From: Nocardioides pelophilus
Lineage (GTDB): Bacteria > Actinomycetota > Actinomycetes > Propionibacteriales > Nocardioidaceae
Assembly: GCF_014180685.1 (NCBI RefSeq)
Contig: NZ_JACEHF010000005.1
Coordinates: 1 to 64,000 of the forward strand
Direction: 5' to 3'
Length of the DNA stretch: 64,000 nt
Below are positions 52,211-61,293 of the stretch, one piece after another (the stretch's first letter is position 1; every line of letters starts with the position of its first letter). Both the position numbers and the translations under genes were made by a program. The notes under the pieces were generated by a model, which saw only the letters and a program-made list of their open reading frames with translations, had not been told where the DNA came from and did no database searches.

Positions 52211-53593
52211 ATGGACACGACAGGCCGCATCGCGGACCTCGGGCCGCTCAACCGTGCCCGGGAGCAGAAGGCATGGTTCTTCTACGACTGGGCCAACTCG
52301 GCGTTCGCGACGACCATCGCAGGGGTCCTGTTCGCGCCGTACCTCATCACCGTCGCGGAGCGGGCGGCGTGCGGCTTCGTCAGCGAGGACGACCGCAAGT
52401 GCCGCGAGACCCTGGAGGTCCTGGGGATCGGGATCGCGCCCGGCTCGCTGCCGTCGTACGTCATCACCTTGTCGACGGTGCTCGGAGCCCTGCTCTACCC
52501 GCTGATCGGGGCGATGGCCGACCGCACGGCGCGCAAGACCGACCTGCTCGCGGGCTTCGCATGGGTGGGGGCGACGGCAGCCGGCCTGTTGTTCTTCCTC
52601 ACCGACGACCGGTGGCTGTTCGGCAGCGTGGTGTTCCTGGTCGCCAACCTCTGCTTCGGCGCATCGATCGTCATCAGCGACTCGCTGCTGAACCTCATCT
52701 CCGAGGAGGACGAGCGGGACCGGGTGTCCTCGGTCGGCTGGGCCTACGGGTACGCCGGCGGCGGGCTGCTGCTCGCGGCCAACTTCGTGGTCGTGACCTT
52801 CCACGACTCGATCGGGCTGAGCACCGAGATGGCGGTGCGGATCAGCCTGCTCTCCGGCGCGATCTGGTGGGCGGCCTTCACCCTGATCCCGTGGCGCGGG
52901 ATCAAGGACAAGCCGCCGGTCGGGGTCGAAGAGGCGAGCGGCGGCCTGCTGGCCCGATCGTTCGGACAGCTCTGGGCGACGCTCAAGGAGATGCGCAACT
53001 ACCCGGTCGCGGTGACCTTCCTGCTCGCCTACCTGTTCTTCAACGACGGCATCCAGACGGTGATCGCGTCGGCGGCGATCTTCGGCGAGAAGGAGCTCGG
53101 GTTCGACACCGGCGTCGTGCTGGGCGCCTATCTGCTGGTGCAGTTCGTCGCCGTCGGCGGCGCGCTGATGTTCGGGCGGGCCGCGGCCAAGGTCGGCGCC
53201 AAGCGGGTGGTCCTGGTCGGTCTCGTGATCTGGATGGTCATCGTCACGCTGGCGCTCTTCATCCCGGCTGAGAACCTGGTCGCCTTCCTGCTGCTCGCGA
53301 TGGCGATCGGGATCGTCCTGGGCGGCACCCAGGCGCTGGCCCGGTCCTACTTCTCGCTGCTGATCCCGCGCGGCAAGGAGGCTGAGTTCTTCAGCCTCTA
53401 CCACGCGATGGACCGCGGCACGTCGTGGCTGGGCACCTTGACCTTCGGACTCGTCTACCAGTTCAGCGGCTCCTACCGGCCGGCGGTCTTCGCCCTGATC
53501 GTGTTCTTCACGATCGGCGGGCTGCTGCTGCTCCGGGTCGACACGGAGCGCGGCATCCGAGATGCTGGCAACGACCGCCCCGCAGTCGTCTGA
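52211..53593 (+). CDS. UMF1/Atg22-like MFS transporter
   Basis: The 460-residue protein has about 12 membrane helices. The N-terminal A-W-F-F-Y-D-W-A-N-S-A-F-A-T-T-I is the hallmark of the UMF1 group (relatives of yeast vacuolar amino-acid effluxer Atg22). A loop with three Cys (near 50-65) follows the first helix, and R-G-I-K-D-K-P sits in the middle loop. The substrate is unknown; amino-acid export is known for the yeast relative. A GGGAGGGAG ribosome site precedes ATG 52211. Confidence 0.92.
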   Translation: MDTTGRIADLGPLNRAREQKAWFFYDWANSAFATTIAGVLFAPYLITVAERAACGFVSEDDRKCRETLEVLGIGIAPGSLPSYVITLSTVLGALLYPLIGAMADRTARKTDLLAGFAWVGATAAGLLFFLTDDRWLFGSVVFLVANLCFGASIVISDSLLNLISEEDERDRVSSVGWAYGYAGGGLLLAANFVVVTFHDSIGLSTEMAVRISLLSGAIWWAAFTLIPWRGIKDKPPVGVEEASGGLLARSFGQLWATLKEMRNYPVAVTFLLAYLFFNDGIQTVIASAAIFGEKELGFDTGVVLGAYLLVQFVAVGGALMFGRAAAKVGAKRVVLVGLVIWMVIVTLALFIPAENLVAFLLLAMAIGIVLGGTQALARSYFSLLIPRGKEAEFFSLYHAMDRGTSWLGTLTFGLVYQFSGSYRPAVFALIVFFTIGGLLLLRVDTERGIRDAGNDRPAVV

Positions 53594-53685
53594 ATCAGTC
53601 GGGGATCTCGGAATATCCGCGTGGATTGAAACCTTTTCGCTCTGGGTACCGTTGAACTAGTAGCGGTCGCGTCGGTCAACTGCGC

Positions 53686-53702
53686 CCGGGGAGATCCCCC
53701 GG
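53686..53702 (+). other. GC-rich hairpin in the rbpA leader
   Basis: CCGGGG, four-base loop AGAT, then CCCC(C)GG. It lies about 55 bases before the rbpA start in a 164-base leader that has no ORF. TTGAAA at 53626 could be a -35 but no convincing -10 at normal spacing is seen. Confidence 0.4.
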
Positions 53703-53757
53703 CGACCACGCAGCCGGACCCCGCCAAGAGCAGGGGTCAGAACATGGGAGGAATGTC

Positions 53758-54147
53758 ATGGCGGAGCGAACCTTGCGAGGCGCCCGACTCGGTGGGCAGT
53801 CGTTCGAGGACGAGCGCGGCATCGAGTTCGCGGCCCGCCAGCAGTCCGGGTACCTCTGCCCGCACGGCCACGCGTTCGAGATCACGATGTCGATCGAGGC
53901 CGACGTGCCCGCCGTCTGGGAGTGCCCGCGCTGTGGTGCCGAGGCCGAGAGCACGGCCGGCATCGTGCGCGAGCAGAAGGCCGAGAAGCCGCAGCGCACC
54001 CACTGGGACATGCTGCTCGAGCGGCGCTCCGAGAAGGAGCTCGAGGACATCCTGACCGAGCGGCTCGAGCTGCTCCGCGGCGGCGAGATCGGCCCCGCCC
54101 ACCTGCACCGAACCGGCGCGCGCAAGCGCAAGACCGCCCGCGCCTGA
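53758..54147 (+). CDS. rbpA: RNA polymerase-binding protein RbpA
   Basis: The 129-residue protein fits the actinobacterial RbpA family. It has N-terminal R-G-A-R-L-G-G-Q-S-F-E-D-E-R-G, zinc-core cysteines in Y-L-C-P-H-G-H and W-E-C-P-R-C-G, and the sigma-interacting helix T-H-W-D-M-L-L-E-R-R-S-E-K-E-L-E-D-I-L. It binds group 1/2 sigma factor and polymerase to stabilise open promoter complexes. Good GGGAGGA ribosome site. Convergent with fxsA with only 9 bases between stops. Confidence 0.95.
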   Translation: MAERTLRGARLGGQSFEDERGIEFAARQQSGYLCPHGHAFEITMSIEADVPAVWECPRCGAEAESTAGIVREQKAEKPQRTHWDMLLERRSEKELEDILTERLELLRGGEIGPAHLHRTGARKRKTARA

Positions 54148-54156
54148 GGCCCTCGC

Positions 54157-54633
54157 TCAGTCCTCGACGACCTCGCCCCGGACGACCGCATCCCCTGCTG
54201 TCGGACCGGGGCCTCGTCGTGCGCGGCCGGCTGTGACGACCGTGATCCGTGCGCCGAGGTAGGCCGACAGCAGCCGCCGGAAGACCGGCCGGGTGAGCGG
54301 GAGCACCAGCAGGAAGCCCAGCACGTCGGAGGCGAACCCGGGGGTCAGCAGCAGCGTGCCGCCGATCAGGATCAGCGCGCCGTCGGCCAGCTCCTTGGTG
54401 GGCGGTCGGTAGCTGTTGAGCGCGGCGCGCAACGCCTGCCACGCACGTCGACCCTCGCGCTTGACCAGCCAGGCGCCGATCATGCTGTCGAGGACGAGCA
54501 GACCGATCGTCCACCACGGACCGATCGCCTGACCCACCTGGATCACGAGGTAGATCTCGACCAGCGGCACCACCACGAAGGCAGCGAACAGCGCCAGCGG
54601 CAGCCAGCGCCGCCGTCGTCTCGTGGTAGTCAC
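54157..54633 (-). CDS. fxsA: FxsA-family membrane protein
   Basis: The 158-residue protein has three to four hydrophobic segments. P-L-V-E-I-Y-L-V-I-Q-V-G near 23, D-S-M-I-G-A-W-L-V-K-R-E-G near 48, and G-A-L-I-L-I-G-G-T-L-L-L-T-P-G-F near 84 are the FxsA marks. E. coli FxsA relieves exclusion of phage T7. GTG 54633 has TAGGCT 6 bases upstream. Confidence 0.9.
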   Translation of the reverse strand: MTTTRRRRRWLPLALFAAFVVVPLVEIYLVIQVGQAIGPWWTIGLLVLDSMIGAWLVKREGRRAWQALRAALNSYRPPTKELADGALILIGGTLLLTPGFASDVLGFLLVLPLTRPVFRRLLSAYLGARITVVTAGRARRGPGPTAGDAVVRGEVVED

Positions 54634-54639
54634 GCGACC

Positions 54640-54645
54640 AGCCTA
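54640..54645 (-). promoter_or_regulatory. leaderless-type -10 element of fxsA
   Basis: TAGGCT on the minus strand, 6 bases before GTG 54633; it lies across the 3' end of the neighbouring gene's stop region. Confidence 0.45.
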
Positions 54646-55866
54646 GTTCGGCTCCACCAACACGCACCGAGGGTCACTCAGGTCGCAGCGAGCCGGACGG
54701 ACTTCCTGCGATCTCACGCTGGCGACGTCGATCGTCACGAGGCTCCCCTCCTCGACGCTGTGGGACAGCACGAAGAGCGGCTCGCCGTACTGGGTGAAGA
54801 GGGGCGCGGAGAACAGCCGACGATCCGCCGTCGACGGCATGAACGACCAACCTGACGGCGGCCGGACCTCGCGCCGCTCTCCGCCGCCGAACGGCTCGAC
54901 CTCCCACGGGCAGAGCGGCCCCGCGCACTCGCCCTCGACGAGCACGAAACGCTCGTCCGCGGAGACGGCCACGGCCCGCCACGGCAGCGCCGCCACCACT
55001 TCCGCCGCGCCGTCACGGGTGATCCGCAGGTACGCCGGGCGAGCCTCGCGGCGCGACTTCGCGATGATCCCGTTGTCCGTACCCGACGGGACGACCATCC
55101 GGCTGAGGACGTCGGGCTTGCTCGCCGGTAGCGGCAGCCGGTCGGTGACGCCCATTTCGGGCAGCCAGACCTCGAGGCGAGCCTTCGAGCAGGTCGGCCA
55201 ACCGCCCGAGTCCGTGGCCGGGGCCACGCAGTGCTGGAACACCACGGTTCCCCCGCTGGTCAACATCACGGGGCCGCCTGCCGCTCCACGGTCCTCGACG
55301 GGCAGGCGGGCCCGCTCCTGCCCGGACGCTGTGTCAACCAGGTGGATCGTGTCGTTGCCTTGGGCGTCGGTGGCGCCCCACGCGAGCGATCGGGCGTCGG
55401 GCGAGATGGCCAGACCACTCGTCGGGCCATCGATGCGGTGCCGGTCCGCGCCGCGGCCCCACCACAGCTCACCCCAGTCGGTGAGGTACGCGGCCCACAC
55501 CGGGCCCTGCTGCGCGACGACCTGCCAGCTGCCCGGCACCGGCTTCCCGTCGACCGACAGCGTGCCGGCACCGCCGAAGACCACGGCACCTGAGGGTGCG
55601 GTCCGCGGAACGGTGCCACCTGAAGGGGTCCTGGTCACCCCCGGCGTCGGCTCCGGCGGCCGACTCGGCTCAGGGGCGGTGTCGCGATCCCGTAGCACGA
55701 GCTGCGCTCCACCGACCAGGATCAGCCCGACCACCGCGGCCGCGACCAGCACGGGCCACCGGTGCCGCACGCTGTCGGGCTCCGCGTCGAGCGACGGCAT
55801 CCGCGGCACGTCGACACTGCCGGCGACGTCGCGCAGCTCGGCGCGCACCAGCTCTTCGATGCTCAT
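54643..55866 (-). CDS. single-pass membrane protein of the sigma operon, putative anti-sigma or sensor
   Basis: The 407-residue protein overlaps the sigma gene by ATGA. About 35 cytoplasmic residues (M-S-I-E-E-L-V-R-A-E-L-R-D-V-A) precede one membrane helix (about 38-60). A Pro/Thr-rich linker and a large outer domain of repeated W-G, D-G and S-x-D-A-R-x-L-A-W motifs follow. This suggests a beta-propeller like that of the lipoprotein encoded upstream. No zinc anti-sigma HxxxCxxC motif is present. The short N-terminus could hold the sigma factor at the membrane. Six cysteines lie in the outer domain. Confidence 0.8.
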   Translation of the reverse strand: MSIEELVRAELRDVAGSVDVPRMPSLDAEPDSVRHRWPVLVAAAVVGLILVGGAQLVLRDRDTAPEPSRPPEPTPGVTRTPSGGTVPRTAPSGAVVFGGAGTLSVDGKPVPGSWQVVAQQGPVWAAYLTDWGELWWGRGADRHRIDGPTSGLAISPDARSLAWGATDAQGNDTIHLVDTASGQERARLPVEDRGAAGGPVMLTSGGTVVFQHCVAPATDSGGWPTCSKARLEVWLPEMGVTDRLPLPASKPDVLSRMVVPSGTDNGIIAKSRREARPAYLRITRDGAAEVVAALPWRAVAVSADERFVLVEGECAGPLCPWEVEPFGGGERREVRPPSGWSFMPSTADRRLFSAPLFTQYGEPLFVLSHSVEEGSLVTIDVASVRSQEVRPARCDLSDPRCVLVEPN

Positions 55867-56345
55867 GCGAACTCCTTCCCGAGAGCCGTCCGCAGGTTCG
55901 CGAGTGCTTTGTGGGCGGTGGACTTGACGGTGCCCGCCGTGACGCCCAGGACGTCGGCGATCTCGCGCTCGGGAAGGTCCTCGTAGAACCGGAGCACCAG
56001 CACCGCGCGCTGCCGGTCCGGAAGGGAGCAGATGTGTGGCCACAGCACGCCGCGCAGATCCTCCGGCGGATCGCTCACCGGCTCGGGGACGACGGTCAGC
56101 AGCTCCCGCGAGACACGCGCAGGACGGCGCGACGACAGGAAGACGTTGGTCAACATCCGAAGGACGTAGGCGTCGACGGAATCCGCCTTGAGCACCTTCG
56201 CCCAGTGACGGCGCACCCGGATCAGGGTCTGTTGCGCGATGTCCTCGGCGTCCGCGTGCTGACCGGCCAGGAGGTACGCCCGCCGATAGAGCGCCGGCCA
56301 CGCCGCGGCGGCGTACTCGGTGAAGTCGTCATCGGCCCCGGTCAT
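55863..56345 (-). CDS. ECF sigma factor (SigE family)
   Basis: The 160-residue protein has region 2 with L-L-A-G-Q-H-A-D-A-E-D-I-A-Q-Q-T-L-I near 28-45. Region 4 has L-P-D-R-Q-R-A-V-L-V-L-R-F-Y-E-D-L and V-L-G-V-T-A-G-T-V-K-S-T-A-H-K-A-L near 108-150. It is translationally coupled at both ends (ATGA with the lipoprotein gene before and the membrane protein after). The pattern resembles actinobacterial SigE-family operons in which the partners sense envelope conditions. Confidence 0.92.
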   Translation of the reverse strand: MTGADDDFTEYAAAAWPALYRRAYLLAGQHADAEDIAQQTLIRVRRHWAKVLKADSVDAYVLRMLTNVFLSSRRPARVSRELLTVVPEPVSDPPEDLRGVLWPHICSLPDRQRAVLVLRFYEDLPEREIADVLGVTAGTVKSTAHKALANLRTALGKEFA

Positions 56346-57334
56346 GAGGACCTCGCTCGCCAGACCGGATTCGTCACTCGCTGGTGGTGACCCAGGACCC
56401 GCCCGTCCTCGATCGAGAGCTCGAGGAGCTGGGAGCCGTCGTCCACCGCGACCCGGCGGCCGTCGGGGGACCACAGGTAGGTCTCGTCGCCGCCCCCGCC
56501 CGAGGGCCACCAGTAGATCTGCCGATGCTGTTCGGACTCCGGTTCCAGGACCACGAGGTAGACCGAGCTGTTGAACTCGTAGCTCTCGAGGACGCTGACG
56601 GCCTCGCCCGTGGGCGACCACGCGAGGTCTCCGAGGTGGATGGGACCACCGCCGGTGGCGCGGCTCATGTAGACCACCTCACCACGACGGCCGTCGGCGT
56701 CGAAGACCCATACCCGCGCCCGGATGGTGGCGACCGCCAGCAGGCTCCGGTCGGGTGACCACGCCACCCCGGCGACGATCTCGTCGTCGGCCAGGCCGCG
56801 GAGCCGTACGCTCCGGCGCAGCCGGCCCTCGAAGGAGCGCACGTCGATGCGATCGCGCTGGGAGCTCATGGTGATCTCGTCGTCGCCCGGCCCCAGGACC
56901 ACCGGCCCCCAGCCCCTGAACTGCCAGTCCACCTGGGCGAGGTCCTCGGCACGCGGAGCCGAGCCACCGTCGAGGCACGGGAAGTCCTCCGGGCACGAGA
57001 TCCGCAGCTCCGTCCCCCGCGGGCTGACCACGGTGATGCCGTCGATCCACGTCGCTCCGGACCGGTTCGTGCCGGCCCGCCGGAGGTAGAGGGCGACGTC
57101 TCCGGCTCGATCCTGCGGCTGGCTGAAGTCGCAGTCAGCGCACCACGAGGCCGGAGGTCGCGGCGCGGGTCGAGCGCTCACGATCCGCCCGTTGGTCACG
57201 CCGGCGTGGCGGGACTCGCGCCCGCCGCTCTCCGTGGACGGCGAGGGAGCGGTCGCCGGCGACTCGGCCGAGTCGTCGCACCCGACGAGCAGCACGGCAA
57301 GACACGCCAGAGCACTCCAACGCATGCGTTCCAT
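56342..57334 (-). CDS. beta-propeller-like lipoprotein upstream of the sigma factor
   Basis: The 330-residue protein starts at ATG 57334 with GGAGGAGC directly before it. The lipoprotein signal ends in L-V-G-C-D. The mature part has repeated W-S-P-D-R-S-L-L-A-V, W-S-P-T-G-E-A-V-S-V and W-S-P-D-G-R-R-V-A-V blades, a TolB/WD-like propeller. C-A-D-C and C-P-E-D-F-P-C cysteine pairs lie near its start. It is the first gene of the operon and probably an extracellular sensor or binding partner of the propeller-like membrane protein downstream. Confidence 0.82.
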   Translation of the reverse strand: MERMRWSALACLAVLLVGCDDSAESPATAPSPSTESGGRESRHAGVTNGRIVSARPAPRPPASWCADCDFSQPQDRAGDVALYLRRAGTNRSGATWIDGITVVSPRGTELRISCPEDFPCLDGGSAPRAEDLAQVDWQFRGWGPVVLGPGDDEITMSSQRDRIDVRSFEGRLRRSVRLRGLADDEIVAGVAWSPDRSLLAVATIRARVWVFDADGRRGEVVYMSRATGGGPIHLGDLAWSPTGEAVSVLESYEFNSSVYLVVLEPESEQHRQIYWWPSGGGGDETYLWSPDGRRVAVDDGSQLLELSIEDGRVLGHHQRVTNPVWRARSS

Positions 57335-57378
57335 GCTCCTCCGACTCCGTCGGGATCGAAGAAGGTTGCCTCAACTCG

Positions 57379-58200
57379 CTAGGACGGGCGACGGGCCTTC
57401 GGGGGACGCGGCGACCGCCGGCGGCGCGCCTGCTCCCAGCGCTCGCGGACGCCCCAATGGGTGATCCGCTTGAGCGACTCGAGGGCGACCTGGCCGCTCA
57501 TCTTCGACTCGCCGCGCACCCGCTCGACGAACTCGATCGGGACCTCGCGCACCACCAGGCCCGCGCGCAGGCAACGGGTGACCAGGTCGGTCTGGAAGAC
57601 GTAGCCCGTGGAACGGACCGAGCCCAGGTCGATCTTCTCCAGCGCCTCGCGCCGGAACAGGCGGTAGCCGGCGGTCGCGTCGCGGACGTCGATGCCGAGC
57701 AGCAGCCGGACGTAGAGGTTGCCGCCGCGGGACAGCACCTCGCGACGCCGCGGCCAGTTGACGACGCTGCCGCCGGGCACCCACCGCGAGCCGATCACGA
57801 GATCGGCACCCTGGAGCCCGTCGAGCAACCGGTGCAGCTGCTCCGGCTGGTGTGAGCCATCCGCGTCCATCTCGCCGACCACGTCGTAGCCGGCGGCGAG
57901 CGCCCACGCGAAGCCGGCGAGGTACGCCGCCCCGAGACCGCCCTTCCCGGCGCGGTGCAGCACGTGCACGTGGCTGTCGGCTGCGGCCAGACCGTCGGCG
58001 ATCTGGCCGGTACCGTCCGGCGAGTGGTCGTCGACGACGAGCACGTCGACGTCCGGCTGGGCACGGCGGAGCCGGCCGACGATCCAGGCCAGGTTGGCCG
58101 CCTCGTCGTAGGTCGGAATCACCACGACCACGCGCCCGAGCGGTGCTGCGTCAGGCAACGGGAACCTCGCTCCGGCTCGGGGACGTCTCGGGCTCCCCAT
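57379..58200 (-). CDS. polyprenol monophosphomannose synthase (GT2)
   Basis: The 273-residue protein has [13 protein letters not shown] near 23-35, D-D-H-S-P-D-G-T-G near 59, M-D-A-D-G-S-H-Q-P near 115 and G-S-R-W-V-P-G-G near 138. These are the full dolichol-phosphate mannose synthase set. It uses GDP-mannose to make the membrane mannose donor for lipoglycans and protein mannosylation. ATG 58200 overlaps the lnt 3' end by 50 bases; a later GTG (58131) would avoid that but lacks a ribosome site. M. tuberculosis Ppm1 joins this domain to Lnt in one chain; here they are separate. Confidence 0.9.
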   Translation of the reverse strand: MGSPRRPRAGARFPLPDAAPLGRVVVVIPTYDEAANLAWIVGRLRRAQPDVDVLVVDDHSPDGTGQIADGLAAADSHVHVLHRAGKGGLGAAYLAGFAWALAAGYDVVGEMDADGSHQPEQLHRLLDGLQGADLVIGSRWVPGGSVVNWPRRREVLSRGGNLYVRLLLGIDVRDATAGYRLFRREALEKIDLGSVRSTGYVFQTDLVTRCLRAGLVVREVPIEFVERVRGESKMSGQVALESLKRITHWGVRERWEQARRRRSPRPPKARRPS

Positions 58201-59764
58201 CGTCCGTCGGCGCCCGGGTGGCCTCTGCACGGTTCCGTTGCCGACGGTAGGCGATCCCACCCACGACCAGGGCGATGAGCGACAGCCCGGTGAGCACCCG
58301 GGTCGGCCAGGCACCGAGGCGGGTGGCCGGCGTCAGGTCGGTGCTGAGGCCCACCCGTTCGACCAGCACCGCTGTGGTCCGCGGGTCAGCCGACGCGACC
58401 ACGGTGCCGTCGGGCGCGATCACGCCGGTGATGCCGTTGGTGGCGGCCACGACCAACCACCGTCCGGACTCGATCGCGCGGAGCCGGGTGATCGCGAACT
58501 GCTGCTCGATCTGGTCGGTGAAGATGAAGCTCGCGTTGCTGGTCTGGACGGTGAGCAGCTCGGCACCCTCCCGGAGCTGGTCGCGCATCACGTCGTCGTA
58601 GGCGACGTCGAAGCAGATGGCGTCGGCGACCTCGATCCCGGCCACCTGGAGCGGGCTGGTGCGGGTGCCGCTCTTCATGTCCCGTCCGATCAGCGCCAGC
58701 TGTCCGAACTTCGGGTCCCAGTACCGCCGGAACGGGATGTACTCGCCGTACGGCACCGGGTGCTGCTTCGTGTAGCGATCGCCCGGGCCGGTCACCGGGT
58801 CCCACACGATGCCCTGGTTCAGGACGTGGTCGTCGCCGTCGTCGACCAGACCTCCGACGACCACCGGCACCCCGATGGCGGCGACGGCCTCGCGGATGTC
58901 GGCGTTCACGTCGTAGTCGGTGAACGGGTCGACCGCCGTCGAGTTCTCGGGCCACAGCACGAAGTCAGGGCGTACGCCGGGCGCCCCGGCCCGCTCGCCG
59001 GCTCCGCTCGGGCGGGTGGCCTCGGCCGCGAGCGCGAGCGTGGCATCGACGTGGTTGCGGGTCACGCCGCGGTGGTCGTACAGGATGTCGTTGCCGGGAC
59101 CGGGGACGTCGCCCTGAACAGCGGCGACGACCGCCGACCCGGTCTCCGCCGCCTCGTACGGGCGCGCGACCGGGATCACGAGCAGCGCGCCGACCGCGAC
59201 CAGGGTCCCGAACGCCAGCGGTCGGGTGCGTCGTACCTTCGCGTCGGTGCCGGGCAGCCAGGTCTCGACGACCGCGGCCACCAGGAAACCCACCAGGGCC
59301 AGCACGAACGACATTCCGGTCAAGCCGAGATAGGTGACGGTCGGAGCGATGGGAGTGTCGACGACGGCGAACGAGATCCGGCCCCACGGCATCCCGCTGA
59401 ACGGCCAGCCGCTGCGGAGCGACTCCACCGCGGTCCAGGTCGCGGCCAGCCAGATCGGCCACGCGGGGAGGCGCCGGAGCAACGGGACGCTCAGCCCGAC
59501 CAGGCCGTAGAACAGCGCCTCGATCGTCGCGAGCGCCGCCCACGCGTCCGGACCGATCGAGGTGCGCATCCAGTCGATGTGGGTGAAGTAGAAGGCCACG
59601 CCGAAGGCCAGACCCACCAGTCCGGAGCGCCAGAACGTGAGGTCCCGGGTGGCGAGAGCGAAGGCCGCCAGTCCGACCGGCACCAGGTACGCGAACGCGA
59701 CCGGCTCGAACGCGGCGGTCAGGGTCAGACCGCCCGCGAGCGCGAGCAGGAGGCGGGCGAACAC
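58151..59764 (-). CDS. lnt: apolipoprotein N-acyltransferase
   Basis: The 537-residue protein has about seven membrane helices (residues 1-190, and one near the C-terminus at about 495) around a nitrilase domain. Catalytic triad: Glu273 (W-P-E-N-S), Lys333 ([11 protein letters not shown]) and Cys384 (I-C-F-D-V). It adds the third acyl chain to lipoprotein N-termini at the outer face of the membrane. Several lipoproteins in this window would be substrates. GTG 59764 has both GGAGGG and TAGGCT immediately upstream. Confidence 0.94.
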   Translation of the reverse strand: MFARLLLALAGGLTLTAAFEPVAFAYLVPVGLAAFALATRDLTFWRSGLVGLAFGVAFYFTHIDWMRTSIGPDAWAALATIEALFYGLVGLSVPLLRRLPAWPIWLAATWTAVESLRSGWPFSGMPWGRISFAVVDTPIAPTVTYLGLTGMSFVLALVGFLVAAVVETWLPGTDAKVRRTRPLAFGTLVAVGALLVIPVARPYEAAETGSAVVAAVQGDVPGPGNDILYDHRGVTRNHVDATLALAAEATRPSGAGERAGAPGVRPDFVLWPENSTAVDPFTDYDVNADIREAVAAIGVPVVVGGLVDDGDDHVLNQGIVWDPVTGPGDRYTKQHPVPYGEYIPFRRYWDPKFGQLALIGRDMKSGTRTSPLQVAGIEVADAICFDVAYDDVMRDQLREGAELLTVQTSNASFIFTDQIEQQFAITRLRAIESGRWLVVAATNGITGVIAPDGTVVASADPRTTAVLVERVGLSTDLTPATRLGAWPTRVLTGLSLIALVVGGIAYRRQRNRAEATRAPTDDGEPETSPSRSEVPVA

Positions 59765-59770
59765 CCCTCC

Positions 59771-59776
59771 AGCCTA
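59771..59776 (-). promoter_or_regulatory. leaderless-type -10 element of lnt
   Basis: TAGGCT on the minus strand, 6 bases before GTG 59764. Confidence 0.45.
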
Positions 59777-60125
59777 GTGACCGGGGGTTCAGGGCGACGG
59801 AAGGGTCGAACTCTCCTTCGGACCATCACGGTTTCCGACCGGCTGCCGGTACCGCGATGTTGTCTAGGGGGAGAACGACCCTTCCGTGTCGCTCTCGAGG
59901 AGCGAACCGACCTACGCGAACCGTGATGGGAGGTGTTGGCGCTACACCCCCGTCTGCGGCCACTCGGACGTCGGTCCGCCTACCACGACCTGCACGAGCA
60001 ACGGTCACGTACTTTGGCTAGTGGAGGCGGGAGTGTCAACCGTCCGCTGACCTGCACGGATGCGTGAATGCGCAGGTCAGACCGGGGTCACCCGGAGTCG
60101 AAATCGCCGACATTTCTCATGAATC

Positions 60126-60153
60126 GTCGGCGTGTCGCCGGCGACGCGCCGAC
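60126..60153 (-). terminator. possible terminator hairpin after the kal gene
   Basis: GTCGGCG (60126-60132) pairs with CGCCGAC (60147-60153), with an inner TCGCCGGCGA palindrome. It lies 23 bases past the kal stop. No U-run follows, so it may be an intrinsic or Rho-assisted end. Confidence 0.4.
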
Positions 60154-60175
60154 ACGACGATCCGGGACTCGTCCG

Positions 60176-60568
60176 TCACGGCACGACGACAGTGCCGGTG
60201 GCGGTGGTCGCGACCAGCGGCGGGGCCAGGACGGCGGCCGCGCCGGGCTGCTCCGGGGTGGCCGCCCCGCGGGCGACGACCGTCAACGTGAACGACATGA
60301 CCCGCGACCGGTTGCCGGCCCTGACCAGCTCAGCAGTCGCCTCGACGACGTCGCCGGCGCGCACCGGGGCGCGGAACTGGACGTCGTCGTACGACGCGAA
60401 CAGGCCCTCGTCGCCGTCGGTCAGGATGCAGAGCTCGGTCGCCACGTCGCCGAACAGGCCCAGCCCGTAGGCGCCGTCGACCAGGCTGCCGGCGTAGTGG
60501 GCGTGGGAGTAGGGCACGTAGCGACGCTGGGTCACGCGGGTGCCGACGGTCGGTCCGGAGGCGGTCAC
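60176..60568 (-). CDS. kal: 3-aminobutyryl-CoA ammonia-lyase
   Basis: The 130-residue hot-dog-fold protein has [13 protein letters not shown] near 15-27, the [15 protein letters not shown] stretch, and [11 protein letters not shown] near 63-73. It removes ammonia from 3-aminobutyryl-CoA to give crotonyl-CoA, the last step specific to lysine fermentation. GTG 60568 overlaps kamE (GTGA) and also has TAGGAT 6 bases upstream, so it may have its own promoter. Directly after kamE, as in known lysine-degradation clusters. Confidence 0.9.
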   Translation of the reverse strand: MTASGPTVGTRVTQRRYVPYSHAHYAGSLVDGAYGLGLFGDVATELCILTDGDEGLFASYDDVQFRAPVRAGDVVEATAELVRAGNRSRVMSFTLTVVARGAATPEQPGAAAVLAPPLVATTATGTVVVP

Positions 60569-61293
60569 GACGCGATCCTATGGACGAGGAAGCTGGCCAC
60601 CTCGCCGGGCGTCGTTCCGCGCCCGAAGATCCGGTCGACGCCGAGCTCTCCCGACATCGCCTCGTCGAACCGAGGGCCGCCGACGACGAGCAACGGCCGC
60701 TCCTCGGCGCGGAACGCCTCCCCGAACGCAGCCGACATCTCGCGGGTGTTGAGCAGGTGCGCGTCGCGCTGGGTCACGACCTGCGACACGAGAACGGCGT
60801 CGGCCCGTTCGGCGACCGCACGGTCGACCAGGTGGGGCACGGACACCTGGGCACCGAGGTTCACGACCTTGATCTCGCGGTAGTACTCGAGGCCCTTCTC
60901 CCCCGCGAACCCCTTGATGTTGAGGATGGCGTCGATGCCGACCGTGTGCGCGTCGGTGCCGATGCAGGCGCCGATCACCACGAGCCGGCGGCGCAGGCTC
61001 CGCTTGATCGCGGCGTTGACCTCCTTCGGGGTCAGCAGCGGGTAGTCGCGCTCGACGACCTCCACCGCGTCGAGGTCGACCAGGTGGTGGACCCGGCCGT
61101 AGACGACGAAGAACGTGTAGTCCGGGCCCATCGGCTTCGCGTGGACGACGAGGGCCGGGTCGAGGCCCATCTTGGCTGCGAGCTGCTGGGCTGCGCCCTC
61201 GGCACGCTTCGAGTGCGGCACGGGCAGCGTGAAGCTGATCTGCACCATGCCGTCGCCGGTGGTGTCGCCGTACGGGCGGACCAGGGTCGTCAC
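60565..61293 (-). CDS. kamE: lysine 5,6-aminomutase, beta subunit (B12-binding)
   Basis: The 242-residue protein starts at GTG 61293 behind GGAGGAGAA. The adenosylcobalamin motif D-x-H-x-x-G is at 114-119 (D-A-H-T-V-G) inside I-G-A-C-I-G-T-D. The later V-L-V-S-Q-V-V-T-Q and V-G-G-P-R-F strands complete the B12 fold. With KamD and pyridoxal phosphate it migrates the terminal amino group of beta-lysine (or D-lysine). Coupled to kamD and kal by GTGA overlaps. Confidence 0.94.
   Translation of the reverse strand: MTTLVRPYGDTTGDGMVQISFTLPVPHSKRAEGAAQQLAAKMGLDPALVVHAKPMGPDYTFFVVYGRVHHLVDLDAVEVVERDYPLLTPKEVNAAIKRSLRRRLVVIGACIGTDAHTVGIDAILNIKGFAGEKGLEYYREIKVVNLGAQVSVPHLVDRAVAERADAVLVSQVVTQRDAHLLNTREMSAAFGEAFRAEERPLLVVGGPRFDEAMSGELGVDRIFGRGTTPGEVASFLVHRIAS
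60575..60580 (-). promoter_or_regulatory. possible internal promoter of kal
   Basis: TAGGAT on the minus strand ends 6 bases before GTG 60568, inside the kamE 3' end. Confidence 0.35.

Larger units (their letters stand above)
59765..60175. other. 411-base region without a convincing gene
   Basis: It contains the lnt promoter at its left end. A 9-base-arm inverted repeat lies at 60047-60055 and 60072-60080 (CTGACCTGC / GCAGGTCAG, 16-base loop). A GC-rich hairpin is found at 60126-60153. A short plus-strand reading frame (GTG 60032, five codons) has a good ribosome site but no length. No tRNA or protein of sensible size is seen on either strand. Confidence 0.6.

Noticed and set aside
60032-60046. 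Five-codon plus-strand ORF (GTG start, good ribosome site) whose first bases resemble the kdd start region
   Set aside because: Too short to support. The similarity (GGAGG and GTGTCAAC) is brief and may be chance, and no leader-peptide logic is visible.
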